A stretch of DNA of 64,000 bases from Neoceratodus forsteri. Taxonomy: Eukaryota; Chordata; Ceratodontiformes; Ceratodontidae. The first letter of the stretch is position 1; each line of letters begins with the position of its first letter. This document shows positions 1 through 11,558 of this stretch, piece by piece. The translations under genes were made by a program, and so were the position numbers. The stretch is taken from positions 1,801,726,967 to 1,801,790,966 of the forward strand of contig CM057450.1 in NCBI GenBank assembly GCA_016271365.2. The letters are read 5' to 3'. Under the pieces are notes generated by a model. It was not told the origin of the DNA. It was given only the letters and a program-made list of their open reading frames with translations, and did not search any database.

Positions 1-3
1 AGC

Positions 4-1060
4 CTAGGACAGGAGGCCCTGAAAACAGCAAGGTCGAAATCCGCCTCGCCTATAGGCGATATCCAGGCTATAATGCCTGATAAAAGTGTGCACCGAACTC
101 CAGGTGGCTGCAGCACATGTGTCACACGAGAAACATTCTTCAGTGCTGCAAAGGAGGTAGCCACTCCTTGTCGGATGGCCCTTGACCACTCCTGGTAAGG
201 GTTTCTGACGCTTGTCATAGCAAAAAGAAATACATTGGATGAGCCAACGTGAAAGGGTCTGTTTTCAAACTGGGGCCCCTTTCATCCTCTCAGCGAATGA
301 AACGAACAGCTGCTCCGCTTCCGTGCTGTTTGGTTCTGGTCAAATAATATCTGAGACACCTGTGAACATCCAGGGTGTGAAGCAGTGCTTCTCCTCGATT
401 GGCGTACTTAGGAAAGTACACTGGTAAATCAATGTCCTGGTTAAGAGTAAGGGCTGAAACCACCTTAGGCAGGAACTTAGGATTCGTCCGCAGTGACACC
501 CTGTCCTGATGAAAAACTAAATAAGGCTCCTTGCACATGAGAGCATGTAATTCGGAGATTCTTCTCGCCGAAGTAACGGCAACCAAAAACAACGTTTTCC
601 ATCACAGAAAATGTAGCTTGCAATCTGCAGCAGGTTCAAAGGGTGGCAGCATAAGCTGCTCCAGGACGAAGGGTAAATCCCAAGGAGGGACGGGATCCCT
701 GATGGGCGGCCAAAGGTGGAGGACCCCTCTTAAAAAGGCACGGGTAGTATCCAGCTGGGCCACCATGCGTTGGCCTATGGGGGCATGATAAGCTGAGATT
801 GCACAAAGGTGCACTCTGATCGAGGAGTAAGCTAACCCTGATTGAAAGAGCAAAAGCAAGTACTCCAGAACCAGCTTCTTGGGGCAGTCTAAGGGCCAGA
901 AACCGCGTGTCAGACCATAGGCAAAACCTGCGCCATTTCATGGCGTATGTCACCTGTTTTCTGGCAGCAGAAAGTACATCCGCCACCTCTTGCGAGACCC
1001 CGTGTCGCAACATGGCTATGTCTCTAGGAGCCAAGCATGCACGTTCAGTGAACGTAAGTC
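4..1060 (-). pseudogene. Tyrosine recombinase of A1 (broken)
   Basis: DIRS elements integrate with a tyrosine recombinase (YR) in place of an integrase, acting on a circular DNA intermediate in the nucleus. The minus-strand product ends in LQGLLS-type residues with the stop at 4-6. Visible motifs are the N-terminal core-binding part (YAMKWRRFCLW near 950), box I arginine in TSARRISELHAL (near 550), the HxxR box as HPTR (near 175) and the nucleophile tyrosine in FIRHYSLDI (near 75). The usual box in sister copies is HSTR. The frame is interrupted near 190-290 and 590-620, so no single product spans the domain. The 5' part overlaps the RT frame, as is usual for DIRS. Confidence 0.85.
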
Positions 1061-2850
1061 CGGGTGGACTAGTGAACCCTCCTCCTGAGACAACAGGTGG
1101 AAGCCGATTGGTAGAGCAAGCGGAGGTTCCCGGGACAACCGATTCAGCAGCGGGAACCAGATTTGCCTGGGCCAAAAAGGCGCTATCAAAATAAGTGTCG
1201 CGTGCTCCCTGCGAAGTTTGAGAAGGACTCTCTGGATCAACGGGGAAGGAGGGAAGGCGTAGAGGAATCTGCCCGCCCAGGAGAGGGACAACGTGCCTCA
1301 CCAGAAAACACCAGGCCCTGGATCTAGCGAGCAAAAATTGGGCAGTTTTGCGTTGGATGGGGAGGCGAATAGATCCAATTCTGGAGTACCCCATCTGTGG
1401 AACAGATCCTCTGCCACCTCCTGTAGAAGGTCCCACTCGTGGACTCTGGCCCGGGAACGACTCAGGCTGTCCGCGACCGTGTTGTCCACCCCGGGAACAT
1501 GAACTGCGATGAGGTTTGCGCCGTGTCGTATTACCCATTCTCACACCCTCATGGCCTCCCTGCAAAGGGGGTAGGAGTGTGTGCCTCCTTGTTTGTTGAG
1601 GTAATACATCACTGCAGTATTGTCTGTTTGTAACAGGAGAGTACTGGGTAGAATCTCCGACTGGAAGACTTGCAGGGCATAAAGGGCCCGCCTCATCTCC
1701 AATATGTTGATATGGAGATGAGATTCCTGGGTAGTCCATGTTCCCTGAGATCTCACCTCGTTCAAGTGCACTCCCCATCCCAGCCCTGAGGCGTCTGTGG
1801 TGCGTGTTAACACCGGGGACGGTGCTGTGAAAGGAACCCCCACTGAGAGGGTTCCCGGATCTAGCCACCATTGCCAGTCCCGAACCACGGTCTTCATGAT
1901 TCTGACTGGCTGCTGCAGATGGTCTTGCCTTTGGTCCCACTGCACCCTTAACATCCACCGGGTTACCCGCATGTGGAGTCTTGCCATCGGGGCCGTTGGA
2001 ATGGCCGCAGCCATGAGTCCGAACAGGCGAAGGAGCAACCTGGCCGGGAGGGTTTTCTTTGCTGACATGTCCCTTATGAGGGATCTTATGCGTTCCGCTC
2101 TGTCTTCGGGAAGAAAGGCTTTCCCCTTGACTGTGTCCAGAACTGCGCCTATGAACTGCAGCTTCTGGGACGGTACCAGGAGAGACTTCTCGTAGTTGAT
2201 TAAGATGCCCAGAGACTGAAAGAGAGCTTGGGTGTGCTGAATGGCTAGCAGCAATGCCTCCTTGGAAGAGGCCATGAGAAGCCAGTCGTCCAGGTACTGG
2301 AACACGTAGTGACCCTGTCTCCTCAGAGACGTTGCCACGACTGCCATGCACTTGGTGAATACCCTTGGTGCTGATGACAGCCCGAAAGGAAGTGCTCAGA
2401 ACTGGTAGTGGCGACCGAGAAACTCGAAGCGCAGGAACCTCCTGTGCGCCTGAGCGATGGGGATGTGCAGGTAGGCGTCCTGCATGTCTAGGGACGCCAA
2501 GAAAGCATTCTCAAACGACTGATATGTTGAGGTCGCTGAGGTCCAAGATTGGACGGAGGTCCCCTGTCTTCTTTGGAACCAGGAAGAAGTGTGAATAATA
2601 GCCTGCTCCTATCTGGTTTCCTGGAACGTGCTCCACAGCTTCTTTCTGCAGAAGCGCGAGCACTTCCTGCTTTATGAGCAAAGCGTGCTGACCCGAGTAA
2701 CAGGAGAGCAGAGGAGGCCTTGTGGGGGGCTGTCTAGGAATTCTATAAAGTGGCCTTTTTCGACCAACTGTAGCACCCACCTGTCGGTGGTGATCGACCG
2801 CCACCCTGGCAGGTGGTCTGCGATGCGACCCCCGACCTTTGTTTCCCGTT
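1016..2850 (-). pseudogene. Reverse transcriptase-RNase H with methylase-like domain, A1
   Basis: This is the polymerase that copies element RNA into DNA. The N-terminal fingers (VPKKTGDLRPILDL, near 2560) are in a separate frame from the palm, so there is a break around 2350-2510. The palm carries the catalytic YLDD box (about 2280-2300). RNase H follows, with acidic residues in TTDASGLGWG (near 1790), the ILEMRRAL helix and LQTDNTAVMYY (near 1620), and then DNTVADSLSR (near 1490). The last segment has WGTPELDLFAS, YAFPPSPLIQRVLLKL and LIAPFWPRQIWF (1040-1430). It matches the position of the DAM-like methylase domain reported in DIRS proteins, but I cannot confirm the homology from sequence alone. 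Its stop is close to 1016. Confidence 0.87.
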
Positions 2851-2882
2851 GATCCTGAGGAGGGGCGGGGGCCGGGAAGGAG

Positions 2883-5121
2883 TCATGCTGTGGCAGCAGA
2901 GTCCTGCAGGTTGGGCCGACTTGGTAGCATGTTGGCCCCTACCTGAGGACGCTTTGACTGGCTTTCCGGGAGAAGGAGCCCTCTGTTGCTGACTGGAACG
3001 AGGTTGTTGCCTCTGGAGTCCGGTTGCAAATCACTCTGGTTCCTACTAAAGGAACCCAGCCCAGATCTGTACATGGCCTGGACAGATCTAACAGCCTTCC
3101 AGCTTCCTGTAATTTGGTGATGACTTTTTCCGATGCTTCACCAAACAAAACTTCGCCATGAAAGGGGGCGTCCAAAATGTTTTTCTGGACGTCCGGGGTA
3201 AACCCGGAGACATGGAGCCATGAGTGTCTCCGGAGACATACGCCTGAGACTGCCGCCCTGGCCGAAGAGTCCGCGGAATCGTACGTGGCTCGGAGCACTT
3301 GGGTCCCCACGTCTGAACTCGTATGGAGGAGCTGGAGAAGTTCCTTCTTTTGGCCACCGTCTGGCAATTTCTCTGCCAGTTCCTGTCCCTGTTCCCACAA
3401 CGCATTCTGGAACTGAACCATGTGGGTCAGGTAATTCAACGATCTAATGGCGCAAGTCGCGGCTGCGTAAGTGCGCCTACCCAGCACGTCCAGTTGCTTG
3501 GACTCCGGGTCCGGTGGCTGTGTGCTCAGATGTTGCGGTCTCTGAGACCGGTCATGAGAGGCTGTAATGACCAGGGAGTCAGCCAGATGATGGTTAGCCA
3601 GGTACTGGTCCTCCCTTGGGGCCTTGTACAGGTGGTCAGCCTACTTCGGCATAGCCGGGGTCGAATGTGGATGCTTCCACGCTGCCTTGGTGACGTCCAC
3701 GAAGGTGTCCACCAAGGGTGGCACTACCAGGCTTGGGATCCTTTTGCCAAGGTAGCGGCAAGGCGAGTCTTTCGTCGAGTTCTTCCCATCCCATCCCATG
3801 TTCTCTTGGATGTCTCATTATCTCAGAGAACGAGGGTCACCCGGAAGAGACCTAGGAGGTCGCGGGTCCGGAGAAGGATGCTGATCGGTGAAGGAGACCT
3901 GGAGCATTCAGAGATGTCAGATCTGGGGTCCCCGTGAGCGGCAAATACCGACGTCTTCTGGGTCTCTTGGGACTGGGTGACCCTGAAGAAGATATAGACG
4001 GGGGCCTTCTCTTCTCTGTAGATCTGCCCCTAGGAGGTGCTACTGGCTCCTGGGGGGAAGGTGCTCGGTCTGCTGCCCTTTTGGCGAAGGAGGGGGCGCA
4101 GGCATTGGTGGTGCCACGGGTGCGGGAGGAGGGTGCGTGGTGACCACATCCTTTTTGATGGTGTCCCACCAGAAAGTGAAGAGCTCCTTCACTTCTGCCA
4201 AGTTGAGGCCCGACGACGGACTGGGCACCAGTGGTGTGTCGTCGGGGCCAAGCATCGGCTGTCCGGGGGTCTCCGATTCTGGGGAGGGTTACCGTGGGAG
4301 CTTGACGGGTCTGGAGTCGCCCGCCTGGTCTTCGGGCTGAATAGACTCCTCCTCCGACAGCGCCTCCTGACAGACGTCGGTAGGCGGCGGTGTGGTTCTT
4401 CTGTCTGCGGTATCTGACACCGGTCCCCCCGCCGGCGTCCTGGGGGGTGAATGCCTGACCGGCGACAGGTGACGAACTGCCGCCGGCTCACGGGAGTGTT
4501 TGTGGGCTTTGGCCGACGTCGGATGGGCTGACGTCGGGTCCGACGTCCGCTTAAGGGAGGTCAGCTCCTTGGTCTTGCGTTGGGGTGGCGGCGGCAAGGA
4601 GACTGACCGGACGTCGGAAGCCAAGTGCCGAGATGAGGACTTGTGGTACTCCCCTGACCTGGACGAGGCCTTAGCAGAAAAAGCGGGCCTGGAGGTCTTG
4701 GCAGGCCGCAGAGTTGAAGAACCGCTGGCTGATTTGACCACAACCGGGGGAGGCTGAAAGTGGGCTCTAGACGGGGAGCGGTCCGACCTGGAGCCGGAGC
4801 TGCAGGAGTCCGAGGCCCTAGAGGGGGATCTAGGTCTCACCTTCTCCCGATGCTTCTCATGGTGCCTGTGCGACATTCCCGAAGATTCTCCCCTGGAGGA
4901 AGGTTCCATGGCCTTGAGCTTTTCTTCTAGGAGGAAAGCCTGGAGAGCCTTCTGTCGGCAGATTCTGGTTCGGCTGTTGAAGCCCTGGCAGAAGGAGCAA
5001 GCCTGGGTGTCGTGGTCCGGGCCCAGGCACCGAACGCAGGCCGAATGGGGTCTCTGAATGGGATCTGCTTCCCACAGGCACACTTTGAAGAATGGCCCTC
5101 CACTGAAGTTGGGGAGGACAT
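2883..5121 (-). pseudogene. Gag-like ORF1 of A1 (broken)
   Basis: Gag is the putative nucleocapsid/structural protein of the element. I place the start at the ATG at 5119-5121 because it opens the MSSPT motif shared with A2 and A3, directly before KCACGKQIPF. A cysteine-rich block follows in a shifted frame (CVRCLGPDHDTQACSFC, near 5000), then a proline/serine/arginine-rich linker (4290-4900). The conserved C-terminal helical region (2940-3490) contains ATYDSADSSARA and LRRHSWLHVSGF, which recur in every family here. At least three frame breaks are visible. The family's boundary with the RT region near 2850-2900 is not sharp. No enzymatic function is implied. Confidence 0.75.
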
Positions 5122-5247
5122 CAGACGAAGAAAGGTCTTGAAGAAGGATTTCTTCCAAAGTTTAGATTCAGAAAGGATTTCCTGGTCAACGCGTGCGCTA
5201 GTACTAACCAAAGAGGTCAAGACATGCAAGTCGACGGTGGGAAAGAA
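5122..5247 (-). promoter_or_regulatory. 5' untranslated region of A1 gag, up to the C insertion
   Basis: This is the leader between the gag start and the A1 right ITR. It ends abruptly at the C insertion (last A1 bases gggaaagaa). The promoter-like part of this ITR now lies about 10 kb away at 15355-15430, so transcription from it can no longer read directly into gag. Confidence 0.55.
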
Positions 5248-5485
5248 ATTCAAATTACGTACTTACCGTAATTATGATCTTTCTGTGTATCTTCACCATT
5301 CATCACAGATGGGTACTGGCGGAGATCAGGACCCCGGGGACCTTTTTTTTTTTTTTTTTTTAAAGGATAGGCAGAGCCGATTTAGTATCGGCGCGCACCC
5401 GAGGCCGGTGTACTACGTGGCGCCGAGGATTAGCCGTTAGGTTGGCCGACTCCGCCTGCCTACCAGTTCTGAGTCGCCGGAGAGG
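5248..5485. repeat. Left ITR of C
   Basis: It is an imperfect reverse complement of 15130-15354 over roughly 220 bp, including the run of T at 5342-5361 that pairs with an A/T-rich run at 15268-15282. Its outermost 25-30 bases (attcaaattacg and onward) are absent from the right ITR but recur inverted in the ICR. On the minus strand they include ACG|GTAAGT. Confidence 0.85.
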
Positions 5486-5774
5486 TAAGAGGAAGGGATG
5501 GAGGGTGGGACAAGAGAGTCCAAGGACAGAAAAGGAAGAGAAACTGAACTAAAAGGAGAAATAACGACTGAGAGGACAGCATAGAAGAAGTAAGACTAAG
5601 GGGATTGGGTAGGGACCCCAATCTCTGGAAACGGAAGAAGGGAGGGAAGGGGGGAGAGAGAATTTAGAGAGAGTGAGAGGTAACAAGGATCCAGGACCCT
5701 TGTCCATCACCAGACTGTATAGGAACTGCAAGGAGTTAGCAAAGCTCTTTGCCAGAATTCAAGGCACAGAATAA
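5486..5774. other. Noncoding interior of C, left of A2
   Basis: This is a purine-rich stretch (repeated gga, aga, gag) without supported coding sequence. It lies between the C ITR and the A2 insertion and continues at 11559. Confidence 0.5.
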
Positions 5775-6000
5775 AGTACAGTTACGTAAGAACTTACCGT
5801 AACAGTAGATCTTCGAGAACAGCTCTTGCAGCAGGTTACACCATTAGGACTGAAGCCGCCAGGCGCCAGGACCCCACGGAAAAATTCTAGCTAGCTAACT
5901 ACAGCGGGGACCGCCCCCGACGTCGGTCCCGCCTCCGACGTCAGGCGTGGTACAAAAGGGGGCGGTCCCGCCAGATTCCCCAGTTCTCCCGCCGGAGACT
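5775..6000. repeat. Left ITR of A2 with CRE-like and TATA-like sites
   Basis: It pairs in inverted orientation with 11395-11558. It contains a GACGTCGG repeat and CGACGTCA (5936-5943), then tacaaaagg, a weakened version of the TATA box seen in A3 and A4. The outer 28 bases form GTTACG...CGTAAC around a core and are unique to the left end plus the ICR. Confidence 0.83.
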
Positions 6001-6126
6001 TCTTGCCGCAGGCTGACATCAAAATGGGAGACCTAGGATTCGCTGTCAGAAGACAGAAAGATAACAATTCCTGCTCAGAAAGACTGAGCCATGCTTCCTC
6101 CAAGGGGAAGGGTGGAATAGTATTTG

Positions 6127-6232
6127 CTGCAAGAGCTGTCTCGAAGATCTACTGTTACGGTAAGTTCTTACGTAACTGTACTATCTTACTTCGAGACACA
6201 GCTCTTGCAGCAGGTTACACCATTAGGACTGA
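6127..6232. repeat. ICR of A2
   Basis: The first half (6127-6180) is the reverse complement of the left end. The second half (6181-6232) is the reverse complement of the right end, including tcgagacacagctcttgc. The two halves join as they would in a circular molecule, which is the known DIRS internal complementary region that templates end joining. Confidence 0.85.
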
Positions 6233-6301
6233 TTCCCAAGCAGTAACGCTGTCAGAAAATCCGGGAGGAGGAAAATAAAGGATAAAAACCAGGTCCTGAA
6301 C

Positions 6302-7320
6302 CTAGGACAGGAGACCCTGAAGTACGGCCAAACCAAAACCAGCCCTTCGCCGAGAGGCGATGTCCAGGCTATAATGCCTGATAAAGGTATGCACAGAACT
6401 CCAAGTGACTGCAGCGCATATAGCAGAAGTGGAAACATTTTTGAGCGCTGCAAAGGAAGTAGCCACCCTCTAGTGGAATGACCCGGACTGTACCTGGGAG
6501 GCTTTGTTTGATACCATAACAGTGAGAAATACACTGGACAAGCCAGCTAGAAAGGACTGTTTGGATACTGATTGGCCCATCATTCTCTCAGAGAAGGAAT
6601 GAAAGCTGCTCAGAACTACGAAAGGACTGAGTTCTGTTGAGGTAAAACCTCAGGCTGCGGTGAACATCCAGGGTATGGAGCAGAGCCTCTCCTCTATTAG
6701 AGTAGTTGAAGTAGACTGAAGGTCGATATCCTGGTTCAGAGGAGTGAAGAAACCACCTTAGGCAAGAATTTAGGTTCGTCCTCAGGGATACTCTGTCCCG
6801 TGGAAAACTAAATAAGGCTCTTTGCACATGAGAGCGTGAAGTTCAGAAATTTTCTTGCCGAGGTAACAGCACTAAAAACAACGCTTCACGACAGAAAACG
6901 AGCTCGCAATCCGCTGCAGGTTCAAAGGGGGGTGAGCTGTTCAAGGACAAAAGCAAATCCCATGGAGGTCAGGTCTCTAATAGGAGGCCTAAGGTGCAAC
7001 ACTCCCCTAAGAAATTCCCGAGAGGCGTCCACCTGAGCCACTGTACGATTTCCCACCGGGAGGTGGTAAGCCGAAATGGCACAGAGGTGCACTTTAATAG
7101 AGGAGTAGGCTAGACCCGAATGAAAGAGGAAGAGCAAATATTCTAATATTACTCCCACAGGACAACCTAAAGGGGAAAGGTCGCGTGCTCGCGACCATAC
7201 ACAAAAACGGCGCCATTTCATGGCGTACGTCGCATGCGCTGTCGGCTTTCTTGGCTGCAGAAAGGACTTCTGCAACCTCTTCTTAGACCCCGTGACGCTA
7301 AAATGGCTATGTCTCTAGGA
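6302..7320 (-). pseudogene. Tyrosine recombinase of A2 (broken)
   Basis: The product reads leftwards from about 7320 to a stop at 6302-6304. The N-terminal core-binding region is well preserved (YAMKWRRFCVW and GLAYSSIKVHLCAISAYH, 7000-7210). The catalytic half is scattered across frames: the part matching the hydrophobic core and box I lies at 6590-6900. The HxxR/tyrosine end (6320-6480) is only recognisable by alignment to A1 and A3 at nucleotide level. Small deletions relative to A1 occur repeatedly. It cannot encode an active recombinase. Confidence 0.75.
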
Positions 7321-9120
7321 GCCAAGCATGCAGGTTCAAGGAACGAGGTCCGGTGGACAAGGAACCCTTCTCCTGAGACAGTAAGTGGGAGCTGAGCGGC
7401 AACGGGAGCGGGGTTCCCGAGATAGTTGAATCAACAAAGGAACCAAATCTGTCTGGGCCAAAATGGGGCCACTAGGATCATTATTAAGGTCTCTACGTGC
7501 AGTTTGAGAAGAACTCTGGATCAACGGAAAGGAGGGAAAGCGAGGAATCTGTTCCCAGGAGAGGGATAACGCGTCTCCGCCAGAAAACACCAGGCCCTGG
7601 ATCTAGCGAGCAAAAATTGGGCAGTTTTCGTTGATGGGGAGGCGAACAAGTCTAGATCTGGAGTTCCCATCGAAGAAACAGATCCTCTGCTACCTCTTGA
7701 AGGAGTTCCCATTCGTGGACTCTGGCATGAGAACACTCAGGCCGTCTGCAACCGTGGTTGTCCACTCCGGGAGCGTGCACAGTGATCAGATTCGCGCCTG
7801 TGTCTGATTACCCAATCCACACTCTCATGGCCTCCTGCAAAGGGGGTAAGAGGCGCCTTGTTTGTTGAGGTATTACATCACCGCCGTGTTGTCTGTCTGA
7901 AGCAGAAGAGTACACGGTGGATAACTGACTGAAAAGCCTGCAGGGCATAGAGGACCGCTTTCCTCATTTCCGCACGTTGATGTGAAGGTGAGCTCCATCT
8001 GGGTCCACGTATTTGGGACTTTACCCGCTCCAGGTGTGCCCCTACCCAAGACCGGAAGCGCCTGTGGTGAGGGTGACCTCCGGGACGCAATGAATGGGAC
8101 GCCTGATGAGAGCTTACTCCTGGGCTAGCCACCACTGCCAGTCTTGAATCACTGAATTCGTGAGTCTGACCGGATGCTGCAAGTGGTCTTGCTTTGGTCC
8201 CATTGCACTTTGAGCATCCACTGAGTAATGCGATGTGGAGTCTTCTGCGAAGGACAGTAGGAATGGCCGCGAGCCATGTGTCCGAGCAAGCAAAGGACCG
8301 ACCTGGCAGGTACAACCTTGCTTAATGATAGGTCCCTCTTATGAGGATCTGATGCGCTCGCTTTGTCGGCCAGAAGAAAGGCTCTTCCTAACAGTGTCCA
8401 GAACTGCTTCTATGAACTGTAGTTTCATGCGACGGTACCAGGAGAGACTTCGTAATTTATGAGGATGCCCAGGATCGGAACAGATCCTGGTGCTTTGATT
8501 GCAGAAGCAACGCCTCTGGAGGCGGCCATGAGAAGCCAGTCGTCCAGGTACGGGAACACGTAGTGGCCCTGTCTCCTCAGAGACGCTGCCACGACTGCCA
8601 TGCACTTGGTAAAGACCCTTGTGCGGAAGACAGTCCGAAGGAAGGGCTCGGAACTGAAGGTGGTGGTCGAGAAACTCGAAGCGTGAGGAACCTCCTGTGC
8701 GCCTGAGCTATAGGGATGTGCAGGTAGGCATCCTGCATGTCTAGGGACGCTAAAAAGGCGTCCTGTTTGAGCATGGGGATAAGACCCGAAGGGTCACCAT
8801 GCGAATCTCTTGTAAGTGACCGACACATTGAGGTCGCTGAGGTCCAAGATTGGACGGAGGTCCCTGTTTCTTGGGAACCAGGAAGAAGGGAATAGTATCC
8901 TAGTCCTCTCTGGTTCTCTGGGACGTGCTCTATCACTCCCTTTCGTGAGTAGCCAGTACTTCTTGCCAGATCAAGGCTTTGTGCTGACCCTGATACCGGA
9001 GAGCAAAGGAGGCCTGAGGTGGCTTTCCTGCGAATTCTATAAAGTGGCCTAGACTGACCAACTGAAGAACCCACCTGTCGGTGGTAATGGCCTGCCATCC
9101 CGGCAGGAAGGTATCAATGC
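7290..9120 (-). pseudogene. Reverse transcriptase-RNase H of A2 (broken)
   Basis: RT/RNase H remnants follow the same order as A1. A YLDDW box is readable at about 8536-8552 and the fingers region at 8850-9050 (frames change several times). RNase H traces lie at 7780-8100 and the methylase-like tail at 7336-7740 (GTPDLDLFASPS). Many one- and two-base deletions relative to A1 break every frame; the longest unbroken piece is only about 170 codons. The family assignment rests on nucleotide similarity to A1 and the ordered motifs. Confidence 0.75.
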
Positions 9121-9139
9121 GACCCTCGACTATAAACTC

Positions 9140-11271
9140 CGTTGATCCTGAGGGGGGGCCGAAAGGAGTCAGGCTGTGGCGGGCAGATGGACCCGCTGGC
9201 TGGGCCTACCTAGGGAGGCATGGCCTCGGCTGGCGGGTGTTTGCCCTGGCTCTGAAACCGGGCCCCTCTGGGTGCAGCGAGCTTAGTCTGTTGCCTCTGC
9301 GTCCGCCAAGACGGAAATTGCTTTTGGTTCCTACTGAAGGGAACCAAGCTTAGGTCGGTACATGGCCTGAACCGACCTTACCGCCTTTCCCGGCCTCTGA
9401 GTTTGGTAATGATCTTTTCTAGGATTACCAAACAGTACTTCTCCCCTCAAAAGGGGCGCCCAAGATGTTCTTTTGGGACGTCTGGGTAAAACCGGAGACG
9501 CTGCAACCAAGAGTGTTCCGGAGGCAAACGCCAGAAGTTGCTGCTCGGGCCGATGAGTCCGCTGGAGTCACACGCTCTTAGCACTTGGGTCCCCACGCCT
9601 GAACTCCGTACGGAGGAGCTGAAGCATCTCCTCCTTCTGCTCACCTTCGGCATCTTTTCAGCCGCCTAGACCCTGTTCCCACAAGCTGCTCTGGAACTGA
9701 ACCATGTGGGTTAAATAGTTCAGGATCTGATGGCGAGGTAGCGGAAGTATACGCGCGCCTACCCAAGCGGCCCAGTTGTTTGGACTCTGGGTCCGGCGGC
9801 AGGGTGCTCAAATACTGTGCCTCTGTGACCGGTCATGTGAGGCTGTGATGACCAGAGAATCGGCCTGAGGATGCTGCGCCAAGTACTGGTCATCCTAGGG
9901 ATTTTGTACCAGCGATCAGCTTTCTTCGATCTCGCCTGAGCGAGTGTGACGCTCCATGCAGCCTTGGTGACGCCCACGAAGTGTCAACCAAGGTGGTACC
10001 TACCACAGGCTTGGGGGTCCTTTTGTCAAGATATTTGGCGAGTCGTACTTTTCGGGGTCTAAGTCTTCAGCATCCCATCCCATGTTCTCTTGTATATGTC
10101 TCATAATATCAAGGAACGATGGATCATCCGGAGGAGATCTAGGCATCTCACGTGGATCCGGAGAAGGGATAGAGTGGAGATGGGGATCTAGAGGTGGAGT
10201 AGTCTGATCCCGTGTCCTCCGCTGAAGGCGACGCCGGGCGCCTCCTGGGTCTCTTGGGGCTGGGTGATCCAGAAGAGGATTTCACGGAGGTCTCCGCTTA
10301 TCAGGTCTCCCCTGGGAGGGGTTCTAGGCTCCCGGGAGGAGGAACACGCCTGCCGACCTTCTGGCGGTGAGGGGGGAGCAGAAACCGGAGTAGGAGGAGG
10401 AGGAGGATGGGGGGAACCATGTCTTTAATGGTATCCCACCAGTAGGTGAACAGATCTTCACCTCCACTAGAGAGAGGCCCGACGAGACGGCCCGGTGCCG
10501 TGGGCGGGTCGCCGGGTCCCGCGCCGGGTTCCCTGGGAGTACCGGGAGGACCGGGTCGCCTGCCTGGTCCTCGGGCTGCTCTAGGTCCTCCTCCGAGCAG
10601 AGGCTCCTGACCGATGTCGGGTCGGAGGCAACAGGGCTCTCTTCTTTTCAGGGAGGGCGGGCGCCGGTCCCCTACCGCGTCCGCTGGGATGTAATGGCCG
10701 GCGCCGGTCGTCGGGCCGACGGCGGCTCCAGGGAAGAAGGCGGCGACAGCTGACGGCCGTCGAGCCGGCGCCTGGGCTACAGGCCTTTTTAAAGGCGTGG
10801 CCCAGCGCTTGCGTGGAGGCACCGACGAAGACCTGACGCCGGGTACCGAGGAGCGGGAACCCCACTTCGGTGGTGATGGTTGTCGCTCGGACTTCTCGCC
10901 AAGGCCCTGGAAGGGGAGGAAGGTCATGATTTCTCCGAGATGAAGGTTTGATTGCAGCCGGGGAGATTTCAACCGAGCTACGGGACTCGAACCCCCTGGA
11001 AGGGGACCTGGAAGGGGCCTTTCTCTTCTCTGTCGCGCTTGTGACCCTGGAGCTTCCCTCTTGGAGGACATGGTCTTCAGTTGTTCCTCAGAAGAAACGC
11101 TCAAAGCCTTCTGACGCCGGATCCGGTAGCGGCTGTTGAACCCTTGGCAAGAAGGACAGGCCCGGTATCGTGGTCTGGGCCTAGGCACTGACGAGGCCGT
11201 GTGGGGTCCTTGAACGGGATCTGCTTTCCACAAGCGCACTTCGATGGATGGCCAGAAGTTGGTGATGACAT
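9140..11271 (-). pseudogene. Gag-like ORF1 of A2
   Basis: The start at 11269-11271 opens MSSPTSGHPSKCACG, the same N-terminus as A1 with a CxCG half-motif. The second cysteine cluster is altered (a CLGPDHDT-like stretch, then a frame change). A frame of about 340 codons remains open across the basic/proline-rich middle (10301-11332). The conserved C-terminal helical part (9450-9980) is broken in several places but keeps recognisable segments near 9450-9650. It is a structural protein remnant, not an enzyme. Confidence 0.7.
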
Positions 11272-11394
11272 CAAGATCTTGCTTGAAGATTCTGGAAGAT
11301 TTTCGAAATTTTATCGAAAAAGAACTATTCACGGTCGCGCTAGACTGGTAAACCCAAGGGCCAGGTAGCTAAGTCGACGCAAGGAAAAGAACTG

Positions 11395-11558
11395 GGAATC
11401 TGAAGGACCGCCTTTGTACCACGCCGATGCGGAGGCGGACCGACGTCAAGCGGTCCCCGCTGTAGTTAGCTAGCTAGAATTTTTCCGTGGGTCTGGCGCC
11501 TGTCGGCTTCGGTCCTAATGGTGTAACCTGCTGCAAGAGCTGTGTCTCGAAGTAAGAT
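11395..11558. repeat. Right ITR of A2
   Basis: It is the inverted partner of 5800-5995, ending tcgaagtaagat before the C flank ctggcaa. Read on minus toward gag it contains the GACGTCGG and GGTACAAAGG promoter-like pair about 150 bases before the gag start. Confidence 0.82.

Larger units (their letters stand above)
5775..11558 (-). mobile_element. DIRS-like retrotransposon A2, complete but decayed, nested in C
   Basis: A2 is an end-to-end copy of about 5.8 kb: left ITR, ICR (6127-6232), YR (6302-7320), RT-RNase H (7290-9120), gag (9140-11271) and right ITR (11395-11558). It starts with agtacagttacg and ends with cgaagtaagat. The flanks are gaataa on the left and ctggcaa on the right. Despite being the innermost copy of its nest, it has more small deletions than A1. 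Confidence 0.88.

Noticed and set aside
636..2351. Long 571-codon minus-strand frame
   Set aside because: It is the shifted frame of the RT gene running into the recombinase; only its end corresponds to real protein, and the true RT residues are in the other frame.
5122..5253. Gag start upstream of 5121 in A1
   Set aside because: The upstream extension is not conserved in A2 or A3; MSSPT is the shared N-terminus.
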